Below are positions 16,573-24,748 of a DNA stretch of 60,244 nucleotides, in pieces. Position numbers and translations under genes: made by a program. Positions within the stretch are counted from its first letter, which is position 1. Every line of letters begins with the position of its first letter. The notes under the pieces were generated by a model. The model did no database searches. It saw nothing but the letters and a program-made list of their open reading frames with translations, and was not told the origin of the DNA. The stretch is from JAAZCI01 sp046462535 (GTDB lineage: Bacteria > Pseudomonadota > Gammaproteobacteria > Cardiobacteriales > Wohlfahrtiimonadaceae): positions 1-60,244 of the forward strand of contig JBKGVF010000015.1 of NCBI GenBank assembly GCA_046462535.1, given 5' to 3'.

Positions 16573-16944
16573 TTAAAGGGTGCGCAACGTATTGATTATT
16601 GCCTCTTGAGTACAGGGCTTTAAAATATAGTCGATCGCGCCAAGCGCTTCGGCACGAATGCGGTCGGATTGCTCCTCTTTTCCTGAGAGTATCGCAATGG
16701 GAATTGAGCCGGTCTTAGGGTTTCGTTTTAAGATGGAGAGAGTAGAGAAGCCGCTCCAAATAGGCATAGAGAGATCGAGCAATATTAGATCTGGCATACT
16801 CTGCTGGGCCGCTCCGATTGCTGCTAAGCCATCTTCTGCTAGGGTGACTGTGCAACCTAGCTCCTCTAGCAGGTTTTTAATTGTGACCCGGGCTGTGACA
16901 CTATCATCGACAACAAGGATCTTTTTATTGAAGGACTCCATCAT
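16573..16944 (-). CDS. CheY-like response regulator of the Pil-Chp cluster (PilG/PilH type)
   Basis: The 123-residue protein is a stand-alone receiver domain. Acidic pocket residues Asp13 and Asp14, phosphoacceptor Asp57 in LLDLSMP, and Lys109 in ILKP are present. It heads the minus-strand cluster with pilI, pilJ and chpA. Pseudomonas has two such regulators, PilG (extension) and PilH (retraction); only one is present here. The IPIAILSGKEEQSDRIRAEALGA region is more like PilH, but I cannot decide between the two names. Confidence 0.88.
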   Translation of the reverse strand: MMESFNKKILVVDDSVTARVTIKNLLEELGCTVTLAEDGLAAIGAAQQSMPDLILLDLSMPIWSGFSTLSILKRNPKTGSIPIAILSGKEEQSDRIRAEALGAIDYILKPCTQEAIINTLRTL

Positions 16945-17113
16945 ATTAATAAACCATTACCTTTCTCTAGTCACCAAGATCTGATCCCTCTTTTGGGGAG
17001 GGTATCAGAGCATTTTCTATAGTTGTTAACATTACTTGAATTAAAACTGTTAAAATCATCTAAACTTTAGTGGGGTCAATTTATCATATCTTTTATGATG
17101 AAGGAAATGGTGG

Positions 17114-17137
17114 CTCGCTTCTAAAGCGGGTTTTTTT
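17114..17137 (+). terminator. Terminator-like hairpin in the leader of rsmG
   Basis: A 7-bp stem (17114-17120 with 17124-17130, one G-T pair) is followed directly by seven T residues (17131-17137). There is no plus-strand gene upstream to terminate, and rsmG starts 33 bp further on. It may be an attenuator or the end of a short RNA. Confidence 0.65.
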
Positions 17138-17170
17138 ATTAGATAAGAGAGAGTTGTTAGGAAGCGTTAG

Positions 17171-17797
17171 ATGGAGATAGAGAGATTATTTGATCAGTTG
17201 CCTTTACCACCTAGTGGAGCGCAGCAAGAGCAGTTACTCTACTTTTTAGATCAGCTGCTGTTATGGAATCGAAGCTATAACCTTACGGCGATAACTGAGC
17301 GTAACGAGGCCTTCATCAAGCATCTGCTAGATTCACTGGTGATTGCGCCACACTTGCAGCAGCTGGCGCCAGATCGGGTGTTAGATGTAGGGTCCGGCGC
17401 AGGATTGCCGGGGATACCATTGGCAATAGTGCTTCCAGAGATCTCCTTTACGCTCCTTGATAGTAGCGGGAAGAGGGTGCGCTTTATGCGGCAGATGCAG
17501 ATGGAGCTTAAGCTGAGTAATATTAATATAGTAAAAGCGCGGGTTCAGGAGTATCAACATGAGGATGGATTTAATATCATTATGTCTCGCGCTTTTGCCA
17601 GTGGTGTCGATATGGTGCGTTGGTCAGAGCATCTGTTGGCGGCAGAGGGGCGATACATGGCAATGAAGGGGCTCTACCTTGCTAAGGAGTGGGAAGGGCT
17701 TCCCCATTACCATAAGGCGATTGTTCCGCTTGAGGTGCCGATGCTTGATGAGGAGCGGCATCTGGTCTTTTTGCAACGTGATACTGAGGAAGTGTAA
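17171..17797 (+). CDS. rsmG: 16S rRNA m7G527 methyltransferase RsmG (GidB)
   Basis: RsmG methylates N7 of G527 in 16S rRNA using S-adenosylmethionine. The 208-residue protein carries the cofactor-binding motif LDVGSGAGLPG at 71-81, preceded by the family segment WNRSYNLTA and KHLLDSL. The stop is directly followed by the GTG of parA. In many gammaproteobacteria rsmG follows mnmG (gidA) in the same operon; here mnmG is about 16 kb away on the other strand and rsmG is the first gene of the rsmG-parAB-atp series. Confidence 0.96.
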   Translation: MEIERLFDQLPLPPSGAQQEQLLYFLDQLLLWNRSYNLTAITERNEAFIKHLLDSLVIAPHLQQLAPDRVLDVGSGAGLPGIPLAIVLPEISFTLLDSSGKRVRFMRQMQMELKLSNINIVKARVQEYQHEDGFNIIMSRAFASGVDMVRWSEHLLAAEGRYMAMKGLYLAKEWEGLPHYHKAIVPLEVPMLDEERHLVFLQRDTEEV

Positions 17798-18565
17798 GTG
17801 GCTAAAATTATTGCAGTAACGAATCAGAAGGGTGGTGTTGGCAAGACAACGACAGCGGTTAGCTTAGCTGCTGCGCTCGTTAAAAGTCGGAAAGGGCGGC
17901 GGGTTTTGTTGCTGGACCTAGATCCGCAAGGAAATGCAACAACAGGGTTGGGGGTTGACAAGCATCAGCTTGAGCTAGGTGCAATTCATCTGCTTGTTGA
18001 TGGGGTAGTGGCCGAAGAGGTAATTGTCCCGGCAGGTGAGACGGGGGTGGATCTTATCGGAACGAATAAGGAGTTAACAGGAGCAGAGATCCTTCTTGCA
18101 GAGCGAGAGAATCCGCTCTTCATCTTGCAAGAGGCTCTAGCTGAGCCAGCTGCGCGTTATGATTATATAATTATCGATTGCCCCCCTTCATTAGGGTTGT
18201 TAACCCTCAATGCTTTAACTGCCGCTACAGATATTATCGTCCCTGTGCAGTGTGAGTATTACGCTCTTGAGGGAATTACTGCCCTTTTAGAGACGATCTA
18301 TCATGTGCGAGATACTACAAATCCCGATTTAAATATTATGGGCGTTTTGCGTACAATGTATGATCGAAGGAATTCATTAGCCCTTCAGGTGTCAGAGGAG
18401 TTAGAGAGCCATTTTGGTGCCACTGTTTTTAAGACGATTATTCCCCGGAATGTGCGTTTAGCAGAGGCGCCGAGCCATGGGGAGCCGATCAACCGGTATG
18501 CTAAGCGCTCTCGTGGCGCAAGAGCCTATGACAAGTTTACGCGAGAAGTTGTTCAGCGGAGTTAA
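17798..18565 (+). CDS. parA: ParA/Soj chromosome-partitioning ATPase
   Basis: ParA is the deviant-Walker ATPase that moves ParB-parS complexes for chromosome segregation. The 255-residue protein has the motif KGGVGKTT at 11-18, with the signature lysine of the family, then the DLDPQGNATTGLG segment and DCPPSLGLLT. The GTG start at 17798 abuts the rsmG stop codon. The small size without an N-terminal DNA-binding domain fits the chromosomal Soj type. parB follows after 10 bp. Confidence 0.96.
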   Translation: MAKIIAVTNQKGGVGKTTTAVSLAAALVKSRKGRRVLLLDLDPQGNATTGLGVDKHQLELGAIHLLVDGVVAEEVIVPAGETGVDLIGTNKELTGAEILLAERENPLFILQEALAEPAARYDYIIIDCPPSLGLLTLNALTAATDIIVPVQCEYYALEGITALLETIYHVRDTTNPDLNIMGVLRTMYDRRNSLALQVSEELESHFGATVFKTIIPRNVRLAEAPSHGEPINRYAKRSRGARAYDKFTREVVQRS

Positions 18566-18575
18566 GGAGAGAGGT

Positions 18576-19451
18576 TTGAGTAAGAGACGCGGCTTAGGCC
18601 GAGGATTAGATGCTTTGTTGGGGCAGGTTAAGCGAGTGGAGCAGACTGAGCCCACTGCTAATGTTTTGGAGTTGGATATTGATCGGTTGGTGCCAGGGAA
18701 GTATCAACCGAGAGTCCTCTTCTCTGAGGAGGCGTTAGAGGGCTTAGCCACATCAATTAAGGAGCAGGGGGTTTTACAGCCACTTTTGGTGCGTAAGCGT
18801 GCAGAGGGTGGGTATGAGATTCTCGCAGGTGAGCGACGTTGGCGTGCGGCACAGAGAGCGAAGCTGAAACAGGTGCCAGCAATTGTTAAGGAGATTGATG
18901 ATCAGGCGGCATTGGCGATTGCATTGGTAGAGAATATTCAGCGAGAGGATCTCAATCCATTAGAGTCTGCGCGGGCGATCGCACGATTTGTTGATGAGTT
19001 CTCATTGACCCACCAGGAGGCTGGCCGTCACTTAGGGAAGTCTCGTTCGGCGATTAGTAATGCGCTCCGATTGTTAGAGTTAGATGAGCGGGTTCAGAAG
19101 TTGCTCTATGAGGGTGCACTGACCGTAGGGCATGCGCGTGCGCTCCTCTCTTTACCAAAAGAGGAACAATCTCTATTAGCGCAAGAGGTGATTACCAAAG
19201 AGCTCACGGTGCGCGAGACGGAGCGGTTGGCTCAGGAGGCTCGTTCTCCTGAGAAGAGGCGGAGTGAGGGGGTAGTGGAGCGCGATCCCAATTTAAGTGC
19301 ACTTGAGCGGCGGCTTAGTGAGCAGTTGGGGATTGTTGCAACTATTAAAGAGCGAGGCGCTGGGCGAGGAACGCTCCTTTTGCAATATAATTCCCTCGAT
19401 GAGCTAGAGGGAGTGTTAAGTCAGATTAAGGGTTTTAAGAAAGATTTATAA
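18576..19451 (+). CDS. parB: ParB/Spo0J chromosome-partitioning protein
   Basis: ParB binds parS sites, spreads on DNA as a CTP-dependent clamp and loads condensin. From the TTG at 18576 the protein has 291 residues and begins MSKRRGLGRGLDALLG, the usual ParB start. I chose this start because AGGAGA lies 6 bases upstream; a longer frame opens at 18477 but would overlap parA by 89 bp and adds residues unlike ParB. Core motifs are the ParB box with ELDIDRLVPGKYQPR, the CTP-binding GERRWRAA and ENIQREDLNPLE, then a helix-turn-helix LGKSRSAISNALRLL. I saw no clear parS in the window. Confidence 0.95.
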   Translation: MSKRRGLGRGLDALLGQVKRVEQTEPTANVLELDIDRLVPGKYQPRVLFSEEALEGLATSIKEQGVLQPLLVRKRAEGGYEILAGERRWRAAQRAKLKQVPAIVKEIDDQAALAIALVENIQREDLNPLESARAIARFVDEFSLTHQEAGRHLGKSRSAISNALRLLELDERVQKLLYEGALTVGHARALLSLPKEEQSLLAQEVITKELTVRETERLAQEARSPEKRRSEGVVERDPNLSALERRLSEQLGIVATIKERGAGRGTLLLQYNSLDELEGVLSQIKGFKKDL

Positions 19452-19457
19452 ATAGGT

Positions 19458-19486
19458 TTGACCTTGTCAATCAAGGACCTTATAAT
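19458..19486 (+). promoter_or_regulatory. Probable promoter of the atp operon
   Basis: A -35 box TTGACC (19458-19463) is 17 bp from a perfect -10 box TATAAT (19481-19486), about 40 bp before atpI. A small dyad CCTTG-N5-CAAGG (19462-19476) overlaps the -35 box and spacer. Confidence 0.7.
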
Positions 19487-19526
19487 CGTGACCATTAAAA
19501 ATTTAAAATAAGGGCTAAAAATAGGG

Positions 19527-19862
19527 ATGATTCCACGCATTATTGGTATTCAAGTGGGTGCGTTGGTGGTTGCTGTATTGCTACTCTGGCTTTATGAAGC
19601 AGCGGCGGCAATTTCATACTTACTCGCGGGGTTGTCAGTAATCGTTCCTAGTCTGTTCTTAGCGGCTAACTTCTATTTTGTGCGATATAGTCCGCTATTT
19701 TTCTGGGTTGGGGTTATTTTTAGCAAGCTATTAACAATAGTACTGATTGTCTTAAGTATTAAATTACTTAAAGATCCAAGATATGGTATCTTTCTATTGG
19801 GCATAATCATTACGACACATCTCCCACTAGGATATGTGTTGATATCGAAAAGATTGAGATAG
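19527..19862 (+). CDS. atpI: AtpI, ATP synthase assembly-associated membrane protein
   Basis: AtpI helps assemble the c-ring of the Fo motor. The 111-residue protein shows four hydrophobic segments and a basic end, the usual pattern of the gammaproteobacterial AtpI. Sequence conservation in this family is poor, so the place directly before atpB decides the call. The family sequence ANFYFVRYSP is visible near the middle. Confidence 0.88.
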   Translation: MIPRIIGIQVGALVVAVLLLWLYEAAAAISYLLAGLSVIVPSLFLAANFYFVRYSPLFFWVGVIFSKLLTIVLIVLSIKLLKDPRYGIFLLGIIITTHLPLGYVLISKRLR

Positions 19863-19874
19863 GGTAAATAGTTT

Positions 19875-20687
19875 ATGGCAAGTGCAGAACAGACCAATGC
19901 AGAATATATTGGGCATCACTTAATTAACCTAAACCAAAAGGGTGTCGAGCAGGTTGATTTTGTTGATATGAGTTTAATCAACGTTGATACGATCTTTTGG
20001 TCTGTGTTAGCAGGTGTAGTTTGTCTTCTCTTTCTATGGCGAGCATCGCGCAAAGCGACTGCAGGAGTGCCAACACGCTTCCAAGCATTTGTTGAGATTT
20101 TAGTTGAGTTTGCAGAGAAGCAATCGCGAACATTAGTTAATGGTCCACAAGGATATATCGCACCATTAGGGTTGACGATCTTTATGTGGATTGTGGTTAT
20201 GAACTCTTTAGACTTTTTGCCAGTTGACCTAGCACCTAAAATTATTGAGGTGACGGGTATGGATCTTCCATATCATAAGATCCTACCAACTGCCGACGTT
20301 AGCGCTACGTTAGGGATGTCCTTAGCAGTAATAACATTAGTTATTATCTATTCATTTAAAGCAAAGGGAGCCGGGTTTATACGTGAGCTCTTTTCAGCGC
20401 CCTTTGGCCTTTGGCTAGCGCCTGTGAATTTTGTATTAAATGTTATCGAATATATCTCGAAAGCCTTCTCACTGGGAATGCGTCTCTTTGGTAATATGTT
20501 TGCAGGGGAGCTGATTTTCTGTCTAATCGCGCTTCTTGGTGCAACAGCCACTTGGTGGGGCTTCGGATTACACTGGTTAGCGGGATCTGCTTGGGCAATC
20601 TTCCATATCTTAATTGTGGTGTTGCAAGCATATATTTTCATGACGTTGACTCTAGTATATTTAGGGCAGGCGCATGAGTCTCACTAA
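19875..20687 (+). CDS. atpB: ATP synthase subunit a (Fo)
   Basis: Subunit a forms the two proton half-channels against the c-ring. The 270-residue membrane protein has the key segment LGMRLFGNMFAGELI, in which the arginine is the essential residue facing the c-ring carboxylate. The end reads VLQAYIFMTLTLVYL, typical of the family. It lies 12 bp after atpI. Confidence 0.97.
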   Translation: MASAEQTNAEYIGHHLINLNQKGVEQVDFVDMSLINVDTIFWSVLAGVVCLLFLWRASRKATAGVPTRFQAFVEILVEFAEKQSRTLVNGPQGYIAPLGLTIFMWIVVMNSLDFLPVDLAPKIIEVTGMDLPYHKILPTADVSATLGMSLAVITLVIIYSFKAKGAGFIRELFSAPFGLWLAPVNFVLNVIEYISKAFSLGMRLFGNMFAGELIFCLIALLGATATWWGFGLHWLAGSAWAIFHILIVVLQAYIFMTLTLVYLGQAHESH

Positions 20688-20765
20688 AGGATCAATCTAA
20701 TTATTGGATTGTGTTTAACTTTTAATTGTTGTTTCTTTTGTTTTGTTAGTTAAGGAGTTTTAGAT

Positions 20766-20999
20766 ATGAGTATCGGTTTAGTAGCAATTGCTTGTGGGTT
20801 TATCGTTGGTTTAGGTGCTATTGGTGCGGCATTAGGAATCTCTATGCTTGGTTCAAAGTATATTGAAGCATCAGCACGTCAACCAGAGATTATGGATGAG
20901 CTTCTACCTAAAGTATTTATTCTCGTTGGTCTAATTGATGCGGCGTTCTTAATCGGTGTAGGTATCGCAGTATTCTTCGGTATGACTGTATTTGCTTAA
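20766..20999 (+). CDS. atpE: ATP synthase subunit c (Fo)
   Basis: The 77-residue hairpin of two membrane helices forms the rotor ring. The loop holds SARQPE and the second helix holds Asp58 in GLIDAAF, the ion-carrying carboxylate. The residue is Asp, as in E. coli, and the usual extra polar residues of sodium-type c subunits are not seen, so proton coupling is likely. The ribosome binding site AAGGAG sits just before the ATG, consistent with the high expression needed for this subunit. Confidence 0.98.
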   Translation: MSIGLVAIACGFIVGLGAIGAALGISMLGSKYIEASARQPEIMDELLPKVFILVGLIDAAFLIGVGIAVFFGMTVFA

Positions 21000-21076
21000 T
21001 ATCAATTGCAGATAAACAACCGTTGAAGATTATTGATCAAGAGTTTTAAGAAGGCGTAATAAAGGACATAGTATAA

Positions 21077-21547
21077 ATGAATATTAATGCAACCTTATTT
21101 GCCCAATTTATAGTCTTCTTTACTTTGGTTGGGGTGGTGATGAAGTTCATCTGGCCACCTCTAATTAAAGCATTAGATGAAAGAAGAGCTAAAATTAAAG
21201 AGGGGCTAGAGGCAGCTGAAGAGAGTGTAGCAGCTAAGGCTGAGGCGAACGCGGAGTTGCAGCAGATGTTGCAAAAGGCGCGTGTAGAGGCTTCAGAGTT
21301 AGTGAGTAAAGCTCAAGAGAATGCAGCAAATCTTGTAGAGCAATCGAAAACTGAGAGCCGCGAAGCGGGTGAGCGAGAGCTTCTTGCGATGCGTAATAAG
21401 ATCGAAACTGAGATTAATCAGGTTCGTGAGGGCTTAAGGAAAGAGGTCGTAGCCTTAAGCATTCTTGGGGCAAGTAAGATTGTCGAAAAAGAGATTGATG
21501 AAGCGACACACGCTAAGATGTTAGAGGAGTTAGCAAAGCAGCTCTAA
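21077..21547 (+). CDS. atpF: ATP synthase subunit b (Fo stator)
   Basis: Subunit b is the peripheral stalk. The 156-residue protein has one N-terminal membrane helix (about 5-25) and a long charged helix with AKAEANAEL-like repeats for dimerisation, ending in a delta-binding region. Length matches the E. coli protein (156). Confidence 0.97.
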   Translation: MNINATLFAQFIVFFTLVGVVMKFIWPPLIKALDERRAKIKEGLEAAEESVAAKAEANAELQQMLQKARVEASELVSKAQENAANLVEQSKTESREAGERELLAMRNKIETEINQVREGLRKEVVALSILGASKIVEKEIDEATHAKMLEELAKQL

Positions 21548-21619
21548 AGGGGACTCTCCAATTAGATGCTAGTTTGTTAACTCGCTATTTTTATAAATCA
21601 CTTTTAATAGATAAAGAAT

Positions 21620-22168
21620 ATGGCAGAATTAGAAACCGTTGCAAGACCTTATGCTAAGGCGTTATTTATGATAGCGAAAGAGAACCCATCTGATGCAGAG
21701 AGTTGGGATCAGTTTCTCTTTACATTGAAAGAGCTGATTGAAGATGAAGCATTATTTGGTTTTGTTCAATCACCTGAAGTGTCAGCAGAGCAGAAGCTAA
21801 TGTTGATTACAGAGGTGGCTGAAGGTGCACTCTCTCGCTCGCTTACAGCTCAGGAGCAGAACTTTGTCAAAGTGATTAATCGTGAGAAGCGGTATGATGT
21901 ACTGCCTACGATCTATAGTGATTTTAAAGAATCGCTCTTAGCAGAGCAGGGTATCGCTAAGGTCAATATTCAGAGCGCATACCCACTGACTGAAGCGCAA
22001 GAGCAGATGTTCATTGAAGCGTTGAAACGTCGCACCAATCGAGAAATTGAATTAACAGTAACCATTTCGCCTTCCTTATTAGGTGGTGCTATTTTAGAAA
22101 TAGATGATTTAGTCATTGATGGTTCGATATTGGGTCGTTTAAGTAAAATGACTCGATCAATGAATTAA
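21620..22168 (+). CDS. atpH: ATP synthase subunit delta (F1)
   Basis: Subunit delta joins the b stalk to the top of F1. The 182-residue protein starts with ARPYAKALF, the conserved opening, and ends with the conserved GGAILEIDDLVIDGSILGRL region (shown here in part as GGAILEID and DGSILGRL). It lies between atpF and atpA as expected. Confidence 0.97.
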   Translation: MAELETVARPYAKALFMIAKENPSDAESWDQFLFTLKELIEDEALFGFVQSPEVSAEQKLMLITEVAEGALSRSLTAQEQNFVKVINREKRYDVLPTIYSDFKESLLAEQGIAKVNIQSAYPLTEAQEQMFIEALKRRTNREIELTVTISPSLLGGAILEIDDLVIDGSILGRLSKMTRSMN

Positions 22169-22199
22169 GTTTAACTTTATAAAGAGGAAGATTTAAAAG

Positions 22200-23747
22200 A
22201 TGCAATTAAATCCATCTGAGATTAGTGATCTCATTAAATCAAAGATTGAGAAGTTTGAGTCGCAGCCAGAAGTGCGTAAAGAGGGTACTGTTGTTAGCTT
22301 AACGGATGGTATCGCTACTGTGCATGGTATTGACTCAGTGATGCAGGGTGAAATGGTTGAGCTTCCCCATAACGTATATGGATTAGCGCTTAACTTAGAG
22401 CGTGATTCTGTTGGGGTTGTACTTCTTGGGGATTACGAGAAGATCTCGGAAGGTGATAAGGTTGTATGTACCGGCCGTATCATTGAAGTGCCGATTGGCC
22501 CTGAATTGTTAGGTCGTGTCGTTGACGCGATGGGTAATCCAATCGACGGGAAAGGGGAGATTGGAGCAAAATTAACAGCGCCAATTGAGCAGATTGCTCC
22601 TGGGGTTATCGATCGTCAATCGGTTGATGAGCCAATGCAGACCGGATATATTGCTATCGACTCAATGGTACCAATTGGCCGTGGTCAGCGTGAATTAATT
22701 ATCGGAGATAGGCAGACTGGTAAAACAGCTATTGCTATCGATACGATTATTAATCAGAAAGATACTGGCATTAAGTGTATCTATGTGGCAATTGGTCAGA
22801 AAAACTCTACTATCGCAAATATTGTAAATAAGCTAGAAGAGCATGGAGCAATGGATCACACCATTGTTGTAGCGGCTGGGGCATCCGACTCTGCTGCGAT
22901 GCAGTATCTCTCTGCATATGCAGGCTGTACTATGGGTGAATACTTCAGAGACCGCGGAGAGGATGCATTGATTATCTATGATGATCTCTCTAAGCAAGCG
23001 GTAGCGTATCGACAAATTTCACTCCTACTTCGCAGACCTCCTGGTCGTGAAGCATATCCTGGAGATGTCTTCTATCTACACTCTAGACTTCTTGAGCGTG
23101 CAGCACGTGTAAATGCGGATTATGTAGAGCGCTTTACTGATGGTGAAGTGAAGGGTAAAACAGGTTCACTGACGGCACTCCCCATTATTGAGACACAAGC
23201 AGGTGACGTATCTGCGTTCGTACCTACTAACGTTATCTCAATTACAGATGGACAGATCTTCCTAGAGTCGGACCTCTTTAACTCAGGTGTTCGCCCTGCA
23301 ATTAACGCAGGTATCTCTGTATCACGTGTTGGTGGTGCAGCTCAGACAAGAATAATCAGTAAACTTGGTGGTGGGGTTCGTTTAGCCCTTGCACAATATC
23401 GTGAGTTAGCAGCTTTCTCACAGTTCGCATCAGATCTCGATGAAGCAACCAGAAAGCAGTTAGAGCGTGGTGAGCGTGTTATGGAGCTTATGAAGCAGAA
23501 TCAGTATTCACCTTACTCACTCTCTGAAATGGCACTAGTTCTCTATGCAATTGAGCACAATCATACTGACGATGTTCCATTAGAGGAGATTCGTCAATTT
23601 GCATCTGATCTCATTGCTTCTGCGAAAGCAAGCAGCAAAGATTTGATGGATAAGATTGATGAAACAGGTGCCTATGATGATGAGATTGCGGCAGCACTTG
23701 AAGAGTTATTAGTTAGCTATAAGAAGGGCGAAAGCTGGAGAGCGTAA
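22200..23747 (+). CDS. atpA: ATP synthase subunit alpha (F1)
   Basis: Subunit alpha carries the non-catalytic nucleotide sites of F1. The 515-residue protein has Walker A GDRQTGKTA, the ALIIYDDLSKQA Walker B region and the signature PAINAGISVSRVGGAAQ. The length is normal. Spacing of 31 bp from atpH with AAAGAGGAAG before the ATG. Confidence 0.99.
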   Translation: MQLNPSEISDLIKSKIEKFESQPEVRKEGTVVSLTDGIATVHGIDSVMQGEMVELPHNVYGLALNLERDSVGVVLLGDYEKISEGDKVVCTGRIIEVPIGPELLGRVVDAMGNPIDGKGEIGAKLTAPIEQIAPGVIDRQSVDEPMQTGYIAIDSMVPIGRGQRELIIGDRQTGKTAIAIDTIINQKDTGIKCIYVAIGQKNSTIANIVNKLEEHGAMDHTIVVAAGASDSAAMQYLSAYAGCTMGEYFRDRGEDALIIYDDLSKQAVAYRQISLLLRRPPGREAYPGDVFYLHSRLLERAARVNADYVERFTDGEVKGKTGSLTALPIIETQAGDVSAFVPTNVISITDGQIFLESDLFNSGVRPAINAGISVSRVGGAAQTRIISKLGGGVRLALAQYRELAAFSQFASDLDEATRKQLERGERVMELMKQNQYSPYSLSEMALVLYAIEHNHTDDVPLEEIRQFASDLIASAKASSKDLMDKIDETGAYDDEIAAALEELLVSYKKGESWRA

Positions 23748-23814
23748 GCTCACTTTAGAGAGCTAATGATGATTAATAATCTATTTAATGGATAAATGAG
23801 TAGTAGAGGGTTCA

Positions 23815-24708
23815 ATGTCAGCAGGAAAAGAGATTCGAAAGAAAATACGAAGTGTGGGTAATACGCAGAAGATCACAAGCGCCATGGAGATGGTGGCAGC
23901 GAGTAAAATGCGTAAAACTCAAGAGCAGATGCGGAAATCGCGCCCTTACGCACGTCAAATCTTGCGTCTAGCTACTCATTTATCTGAAGCTACTGCAGAA
24001 GATAATAAGCATCAATATTTGATACCGAGAAAGGAAGTGAAGCGGGTGGGGATCATTGTAGTGAGCTCCGATCGCGGACTTTGTGGAGGCTTAAACCATA
24101 ATCTATTTAAGTTGGTTAGTGAGTCTCTAGGTGAGTGGGATGCTGCAGGAGTTGAGGTCGATATAGTTACGATCGGAAGTAAAGCCAACTCATTTTTTGC
24201 CCGTTATGGAGGAAACATTGTTGCAACAAGTGGTCTCCTAGGTGATGCACCTAAAGCTTCTGAGCTGTTAGGGATTACACGGGTAATGCTTGATGCTTAT
24301 CAAGAGGGGAAGGTTGATGAGGTGCATGTATTTACTAATCACTTTGTAAATACAATGACTCAGAAGCCGACAAAAAGTCAGCTATTGCCGGTTGAACCAG
24401 ATAAGCTCAATCTCTCCGAAGATGAGATAGAGATTGAAAACTCCATGAACTGGGACTATATCTATGATCCTTCTCCGGTTGAGTTAGTGGATATTGTTTT
24501 AGATCGATATATTGAATACTCGATTTGGCAAGCAGTGGTTGAGAATATTGCATGTGAAATGGCTGCGCGTATGATTGCGATGAAGGCAGCAAGTGATAAT
24601 GCTGCTGATCTTATTGAAGAGTTAGAGTTAGTATTTAATAAGGCGCGTCAAGCGGCGATTACTCAAGAGATTACAGAGATTGTTAGCGGTGCAGCAGCGA
24701 TCAATTAA
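23815..24708 (+). CDS. atpG: ATP synthase subunit gamma (F1)
   Basis: Subunit gamma is the central rotating shaft. The 297-residue protein begins with KEIRKKIRSVGNTQKITSAMEMVAASKM-type family sequence (positions 5-32) and ends with the partner helix ITQEITEIVSGAAA. SSDRGLCGGLN is also typical. Confidence 0.98.
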   Translation: MSAGKEIRKKIRSVGNTQKITSAMEMVAASKMRKTQEQMRKSRPYARQILRLATHLSEATAEDNKHQYLIPRKEVKRVGIIVVSSDRGLCGGLNHNLFKLVSESLGEWDAAGVEVDIVTIGSKANSFFARYGGNIVATSGLLGDAPKASELLGITRVMLDAYQEGKVDEVHVFTNHFVNTMTQKPTKSQLLPVEPDKLNLSEDEIEIENSMNWDYIYDPSPVELVDIVLDRYIEYSIWQAVVENIACEMAARMIAMKAASDNAADLIEELELVFNKARQAAITQEITEIVSGAAAIN

Positions 24709-24748
24709 GAGTTGAGAATTTAAATAATTAATGAGGTTGAAACAAGGT

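Noticed and set aside
18477..18575. Longer start of parB
   Set aside because: It would overlap parA by 89 bp, has no ribosome binding site and adds residues unlike ParB. The TTG at 18576 has AGGAGA upstream and the expected N-terminus.
17798..19451. A parS site near parAB
   Set aside because: I looked for a TGTTTCACGTGAAACA-like palindrome and saw none in the window by eye; CACGTG hits in atpA and tatD lack the flanks. A computed search with mismatches could still find one.
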